From: Hymenobacter latericoloratus
Lineage (GTDB): Bacteria; Bacteroidota; Bacteroidia; Cytophagales; Hymenobacteraceae
Direction of reading: 5' to 3'
Assembly: GCF_014199535.1 (NCBI RefSeq)
Contig: NZ_JACHNV010000008.1
Coordinates: forward strand, 62,001-126,000
DNA: 64,000 nucleotides
Each line of letters starts with the position of its first letter. Position 1 is the stretch's first letter. The position numbers and the translations under genes were made by a program. Below are positions 60,901 to 64,000 of the stretch, one piece after another. The notes beneath the pieces were generated by a model. It was not told the DNA's origin. It worked only from the letters and a program-made list of their open reading frames with translations, and ran no database searches.

Positions 60901-61049
60901 CCGAGGGCGGCGCGGGTGGCGGTACCATTGTGGCCCAGGGTACGCCGGAGCAGGTAGCCAAGTCGGGCAAAGGGCACACCAGCCGCTTCCTGGCCGAGGA
61001 GCTGCGCACCAGCAAGTACGCCGAGGAAAAGCCTGATAAGGCGGCCTAG
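57924..61049 (+). CDS. uvrA: Excinuclease ABC subunit A with an Ala/Lys/Pro-rich N-terminal tail
   Basis: The 1041-aa ATPase starts at ATG 57924. Canonical UvrA begins near residue 92 (APYIEVYGAREHNLKNVSIQ). Walker A sites are GISGSGKSS (Lys131) and GVSGSGKSS (Lys734). Signature motifs are TLSGGESQRIRLA and TLSGGEAQRVKLA. Zinc-binding cysteines lie in CPTCNGLGE, CPECHGYRL, CETCEGAG and CETCKGRR. It recognises bulky DNA lesions with UvrB. The first 90 residues are a basic Ala/Pro/Lys tail (AAPKAARPAKAAKTKA) resembling histone-H1-like tails, not part of usual UvrA of about 940 aa. Confidence 0.97.
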   Translation: MAKKTTAASVSPPAASKPAAAPKAARPAKAAKTKASDTPAPTPAKARKAAAAVADNADRHTTAAVQAVPRLEEVAEAVLESRVTGQLTGPADLEAPYIEVYGAREHNLKNVSIQIPRGRLVVFTGISGSGKSSLAFDTIYAEGQRRYMETFSAYARSFMGGLERPDVDKIEGLSPVISIEQKTTSRNPRSTVGTITEIYDFLRLLYARTAEAFSYATGQKMIRQSDDQIINYILKEYDSRKLVVLAPVVKGRKGHYRELFQQIAKLGFTKVRVDGELLDITPKMQVDRYKIHDIEIVIDRLVVKEEDRFRLSGSVQNALTQGKGTMLVLDPDKKKDNTQFFSRFLMDPATGIAYDDPAPNTFSFNSPYGACPTCNGLGEVQEITEESVMPDKKLSISRGGIAPLGEYRDIWIFQQLSLIVKKHKASLSTPIEKLPQDLVERLLHGVPEDEDADPKKANYVEPFEGIIPFLRRQMESDSENIREWIQQYTQAQECPECHGYRLKKESLHFKIDGKHIGELSVLDLNELAGWFEGLEDRLSERQNLIARELLKEIRKRIGFLLEVGLDYLNLHRSVRTLSGGESQRIRLATQIGTQLVGVLYIMDEPSIGLHQRDNERLIKALQHLRDLGNSVIVVEHDKDMILHADYVLDIGPGAGIHGGQIVAEGTPTEIFNSGSLTSQYLSGQKHIELRRKKRAGEGNELVLKGAKGHNLKNVTAKFPLGKLIAVTGVSGSGKSSLIHDTLYPILNQHFFNAKREPLPYAGIEGLDFIDKVIEVDQSPIGRTPRSNPATYTGVFTEIRQLFASLPEAKIRGYGPGRFSFNVKGGRCETCEGAGMRTIEMNFLPDVHVPCETCKGRRYNRETLEVRFKGKSITDVLDMTVEKAVEFFEFQPRILRKIQTLNEVGLGYLTLGQQATTLSGGEAQRVKLATELSKKDTGKTFYILDEPTTGLHFEDINHLALVLHKLADKGNTVLIIEHNLDLIKVADHIIDIGPEGGAGGGTIVAQGTPEQVAKSGKGHTSRFLAEELRTSKYAEEKPDKAA

Positions 61050-61070
61050 CGTTTCATCATAGGGTAGTCC

Positions 61071-61118
61071 ATCAACAAAAAAGCCGCTGCTTCACAAAGC
61101 AGCGGCTTTTTTGTTGAT
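61071..61118. terminator. Bidirectional Rho-independent terminator
   Basis: A perfect 22-bp stem (61071-61092 and 61097-61118) with A6 and T6 runs lies between the convergent uvrA and DUF4142 genes. Confidence 0.92.
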
Positions 61119-61128
61119 AAGCATACGC

Positions 61129-61782
61129 CTACATGTTCCCGTTAGAGGCAGCCATAGAAGAATGCTGCTTGAACATGGTTAGGTGAGCCTGTACTACCGG
61201 CAGAGTTTTCGTGATGAAGCCCTGCAGATCCGCGTCTTGGGTCATCTTCTGGTGAGCTACCATGGTGTTCACCGTTTTCTGGTGGTCCATGGCCATTTGC
61301 TCCATGTACTTCTGCTCAAACTCCTTGCCCGAAAGCTCCTTCATTTGCGCGGCAATGGCTTTGTGCTCCGCGTCCATATCGGTGGGCAGCGTCACGCCCT
61401 TTTTCTGGGCAATCGGCTTCAGATCAGCCGTGGACTTGGTGTGGTCGGTAATCATTTTGTTGGCGTGGTCCTTTGCCATGCCCGTTACACCTTTCTCCAG
61501 CGCCAGCTTGCTGAGCTGAATCTCGTTCTGGTCGCTGTGAGCCGCCGACATCATAAATTCCGGATCGGTGGCGTGAGGGGCCGTGGGGCCTTCCGTTGCC
61601 ATACCCGTTGAGGAGGTGTCAGATGAAGGCATGGTGCCGGAAGACGCCATAGCCGTGTCGCTGCCCGCAGCACCGGCAGTTGCAGTCGTATCGCCAGCGG
61701 CGGCAGATTCATTGCCCGAGTTGCCGCAAGCGCCCAGGCCTAGCAGGCCAACGCAGGCAGCAGATAAAAGAATACGTTTCAT
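61129..61782 (-). CDS. DUF4142 lipoprotein, copy 1
   Basis: The 217-aa protein starts at ATG 61782 with a lipoprotein signal (MKRILLSAACVGLLGLGAC, lipobox LGAC). A Ser/Thr/Ala-rich linker (residues 20-70) leads to a ferritin-like four-helix DUF4142 domain (DPEFMMSAAHSDQNEIQLSK, MAKDHANKMITDHTKSTADL, DLQGFITKTLPVVQAHLTMF). The domain is widespread in envelope proteins but has no assigned activity. It is the last of a three-gene minus-strand group with 61855 and 62131. Confidence 0.88.
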   Translation of the reverse strand: MKRILLSAACVGLLGLGACGNSGNESAAAGDTTATAGAAGSDTAMASSGTMPSSDTSSTGMATEGPTAPHATDPEFMMSAAHSDQNEIQLSKLALEKGVTGMAKDHANKMITDHTKSTADLKPIAQKKGVTLPTDMDAEHKAIAAQMKELSGKEFEQKYMEQMAMDHQKTVNTMVAHQKMTQDADLQGFITKTLPVVQAHLTMFKQHSSMAASNGNM

Positions 61783-61854
61783 TGGAAAGGGTTGTGAGAG
61801 TGGAAAGAAGAATTCCAGGCAGATCCGGGCCCGGAGCGGGAGGTAGGCGGTAAC

Positions 61855-62094
61855 CTAGCGGTCAGCGCCGGTTGAATCAGCAGCTACGGCCGAGTCGGCG
61901 TTGGCCGTAACGGTTGGGCCGGCGTTGTTGTCGATAACCACGGCATCGGCTTGTACGCCACCATCTTCGGCGGCTTTATCCATGTCGCTCACGGCTTCGC
62001 CGGCGGTGCCGTCGGTGCGTTTTTCGGCGTTATTGCAGCTGCCCAGCAGCAGGCCCGCCGCCAAGGTCAGGAAGGGAAGGAATCGGAATTTCAT
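61855..62094 (-). CDS. Small lipoprotein
   Basis: The 79-aa protein starts at ATG 62094 with a clear lipoprotein signal (MKFRFLPFLTLAAGLLLGSC). The mature part is Ala/Asp-rich and probably disordered (GEAVSDMDKAAEDGGVQADA). It lies between two DUF4142 genes and was probably co-transcribed with them. No family is recognised. Confidence 0.65.
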   Translation of the reverse strand: MKFRFLPFLTLAAGLLLGSCNNAEKRTDGTAGEAVSDMDKAAEDGGVQADAVVIDNNAGPTVTANADSAVAADSTGADR

Positions 62095-62130
62095 GAGTAT
62101 GGAAAAGAATGAAAGAAAGCAGGAATGACC

Positions 62131-62709
62131 TTACGGCTTCAGCTTATCCTGCAGGGCTTCCCCCGCAGTGTGTTGATCTTTCAGGGCGGGTAGCTGGCGC
62201 GCGGCCAGTGCCCGGATGTCCCCGTCGTAGGCCTCATCCGCCATATCCTCGTAGGCGTCTACGGTCTTATCCGTGAGGCTGCTGAGCATTTCCGCGTATT
62301 TCTGGTCGAAGGCCGGGCCATTCAGGGCCGTCAGCTCGCCTACTTCCTGGGCCTGGCTTTCGCCCAAACCAGTAGGTAGGGCCCGGTTTTTCTGCTGAGC
62401 CAAGGTTTTCAGCTCCTGCAGCCGGGCCGAAAGCTGGGCAATAGCGTTCTGGGCCACGTAGCGGGTATCGGGGGAAGTAGCTTTGCGCTGGGCAATCTGG
62501 CTGATTTCAAGCAGCTCCATTTTCTGGCTGGCCGCTTCCACCAGAAACTCAGCATCGCGCAGCTGGCGCTTGGTGATATTTTCTTCCCCAATGCGCTTCT
62601 CGTTCTGGAACTTGGCGCTGAAAACAGGGTCTTTGCTGTTTTCTTTAGCCGAGCAGGCTACCGCCAGGGGAGCCAGAAGCAGCACATATAATCGAAGGGG
62701 AAGCAGCAT
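62131..62709 (-). CDS. DUF4142 lipoprotein, copy 2
   Basis: The 192-aa protein starts at ATG 62709 with a signal ending LAPLAVAC (lipobox AVAC). The DUF4142 domain has DAEFLVEAASQKMELLEISQ, SPDTRYVAQNAIAQLSARLQ and a third helix with QKYAEMLSSLTDKTVDAYED. It is diverged from the copy at 61129 and lies first in the three-gene group. The function is unknown. Confidence 0.82.
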   Translation of the reverse strand: MLLPLRLYVLLLAPLAVACSAKENSKDPVFSAKFQNEKRIGEENITKRQLRDAEFLVEAASQKMELLEISQIAQRKATSPDTRYVAQNAIAQLSARLQELKTLAQQKNRALPTGLGESQAQEVGELTALNGPAFDQKYAEMLSSLTDKTVDAYEDMADEAYDGDIRALAARQLPALKDQHTAGEALQDKLKP

Positions 62710-62876
62710 AAAGTCAGAAGATTGCCCGGTGCAAAACGGTTTGCATGGCTATACGCGCATCAGTAGCCCAGGTTGGGATTCAGCTTTCAGAAAAAAGTTC
62801 CCGCTCCAATTAAACTCTGGCTTCGGCAGCAGCTCCAACTGCCAAATTTCTTCTCACCCTTCTCTGCTTTTGCCCC

Positions 62877-63737
62877 ATGAATGCTGCTGTACTACGCCCG
62901 CTAGGGCTGGCCACCTTGGCCAGCCTGGCCCTGCTCACCGGTGCCTGCTCCAAATCGACTGATCCCCAGGCCGCCGCCGCCGACGTGGCTGCGTCGGCCG
63001 AGGACCAAAGCCTGGCCGACGAGGAAAACGCGGCCCTTACTGACTTGGTGGAAGCCGGCTCGCCTGCCGATGCGGCCGTGGCGGCCAGCCCCGCCGCCGA
63101 GCCCGCCGACCTGGCCCGCGTAGCCGGCAACTGCTTCACGCGCACCTATGAGGCGGCTACCCGTACCCTTACCCTCGACTTCGGTTCCGTCAACTGTCTG
63201 GGCCCCAACGGGGTGGCACGCCGCGGTAAGGTGGTGGCCGCATTCAGCGGGCCCTACCGGCAAGCCGGCGCTACCGTTACTATTACGCTGATAGACTACT
63301 TCCGTAACGATAATAGGCATACCGGCACCCGCACACTCACCAATCTGGGCAATGGCTCCTGGAAGCTGCAGGTGCAGAATGCCAGCGTAACCACCGCCGC
63401 CGGCACTCACTCCTGGACCTCGGAGCGCCAGTACACCCGCACGGCCGGTTTCGGTACCCGCACCATCCTCGACGACGAGTATAGCGTAACGGGGCAGGCC
63501 AGCGGCACCAACCGCAAGGGGGGAAGCTACTCGGCTACCATTGAGCAGCCGCTGCTTAAGAAAATACAGGCAGGTTGCGCCCGCACCTTTGTGGCCGGCA
63601 CCGTTAAAATTCTGACCGCTAAGGAAAAGGAACTGCTGCTGAACTACGACCCCACCGGCACCCAGGCCTGCGACAACCTGGCTACCATCACCAGCAACGG
63701 CGTCACCCGCACCATTCGGTTGGGCCGGGGACTGTAA
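62877..63737 (+). CDS. Lipoprotein of unknown function
   Basis: The 286-aa protein starts at ATG 62877 with a lipoprotein signal (LATLASLALLTGAC, lipobox TGAC). An acidic Ala-rich linker (residues 25-80) precedes a beta-rich domain (RTLTLDFGSVNCLGPNGVAR, GKVVAAFSGPYRQAGATVTI, WTSERQYTRTAGFGTRTILD) with paired cysteines that may form disulfides. The repeated amphipathic strands suggest a beta-sandwich. It is convergent to ispD with only 18 bp between them. I do not recognise the family. Confidence 0.72.
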   Translation: MNAAVLRPLGLATLASLALLTGACSKSTDPQAAAADVAASAEDQSLADEENAALTDLVEAGSPADAAVAASPAAEPADLARVAGNCFTRTYEAATRTLTLDFGSVNCLGPNGVARRGKVVAAFSGPYRQAGATVTITLIDYFRNDNRHTGTRTLTNLGNGSWKLQVQNASVTTAAGTHSWTSERQYTRTAGFGTRTILDDEYSVTGQASGTNRKGGSYSATIEQPLLKKIQAGCARTFVAGTVKILTAKEKELLLNYDPTGTQACDNLATITSNGVTRTIRLGRGL

Positions 63738-63755
63738 GCGGCCCGTATGGGTAGG

Positions 63756-64000
63756 CTACTGCGGCGGGCTGTTGGCCAGAATGGCTTCCGCCAAAAGCAA
63801 ATCCTCGGGGGTGGTAATTTTCAGGTTGCGGTAGTCGCCGGCTACCAGCTGAATCGGGTGCAGGTCTTCCACCACGCTGGCGTCGTCGGTGAAGGTAGGC
63901 AGCTCCGGCAGCTGGTAGGCCCGGCGCAGCAGCCCGATTTCAAAGCACTGAGGCGTCTGGACGAGACGCAGCCGTGACCGGTCGAGGGCATAGGAGCCCT
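63756..64000 (-). CDS. ispD: 2-C-methyl-D-erythritol 4-phosphate cytidylyltransferase (3' part, runs off the window)
   Basis: The minus strand reads open from the window edge to a TAG at 63756-63758, giving the last 81 residues. It shows the IspD C-terminus: LVQTPQCFEIGLLRRAY, FTDDASVVEDLH, IQLVAGDYRNLKITTPEDLL and LAEAIL. The enzyme converts MEP and CTP to CDP-ME in the non-mevalonate isoprenoid pathway. The N-terminal nucleotide-binding part lies outside the window. Confidence 0.92.
   Translation of the reverse strand, partial: GSYALDRSRLRLVQTPQCFEIGLLRRAYQLPELPTFTDDASVVEDLHPIQLVAGDYRNLKITTPEDLLLAEAILANSPPQ

Noticed and set aside
1..64000. tRNA or rRNA genes
   Set aside because: I saw no T-loop/anticodon arm pattern or rRNA core sequences; a tRNAscan run would settle this.

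Overview
The window is a high-G+C (roughly 60-65% by eye) chromosomal segment of a Bacteroidota bacterium, most likely a Hymenobacter or a close Cytophagales relative. The evidence is the gene content (OmpA/PD40 protein, NfeD-FloA pair, pirin, OMPP1/FadL porin, TonB receptors with an N-terminal carboxypeptidase-regulatory-like domain, DUF4142 lipoproteins, PAS-rich hybrid kinase, LytTR regulator), many TAnnTTTG-type -7 promoter boxes, the lack of obvious Shine-Dalgarno sites, and lipoproteins with L-[GA]-[SA]-C lipoboxes. No tRNA, rRNA, CRISPR array, transposase or prophage gene was recognised.

Layout. 1-7161: start of an isopenicillin-N-synthase-like oxygenase (cut by the window edge), an OmpA/PD40 envelope protein, nfeD-floA, a Gre-factor-like protein and prolyl-tRNA synthetase. 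7351-16662: envelope and peptide genes (a Gly/Tyr-rich lipoprotein, an OMPP1 porin, a lipoprotein, a DPP-IV-type peptidase, a pirin, a TonB_C-domain lipoprotein). 16767-18431: aminomuconate-semialdehyde-type dehydrogenase plus a tiny membrane protein. 18578-30261: a surface-glycan block with three GT2 glycosyltransferases, a methyltransferase, four polytopic GT-C-like membrane proteins and two paralogous carbohydrate-binding-like lipoproteins. 30372-34703: an SDR protein, HAAO, ACMSD and kynureninase, with a foldback/MITE-like element in front of kynU. 34806-45208: AlkB, two TonB-receptor paralogues, kynurenine 3-monooxygenase and a LytTR regulator. 45306-53796: a giant hybrid histidine kinase, a PAP2-like membrane protein, a low-G+C islet (beta-barrel protein plus a lipoprotein gene broken by one in-frame stop) and sigma-54. 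54054-64000: asnS, tandem Rof-like antiterminator homologues, two related secreted proteins, uvrA with a long basic tail, a DUF4142 lipoprotein cluster, a lipoprotein and the 3' part of ispD.

The most coherent metabolic theme is tryptophan/kynurenine catabolism. KMO, KynU, HAAO, ACMSD and the AMSDH-type aldehyde dehydrogenase together take kynurenine through 3-hydroxyanthranilate to 2-aminomuconate. The genes are split into three places by the glycan block and the TonB receptors. Tryptophan dioxygenase and kynurenine formamidase are not in the window.

The most interesting non-coding structure is a set of perfect or near-perfect palindromes that mostly sit at gene ends. They include two copies of one dispersed element (2913-3018, 5548-5664), two copies of a second (49725-49800, 52123-52193), and a 313-bp foldback element with 76-bp arms (33038-33350).
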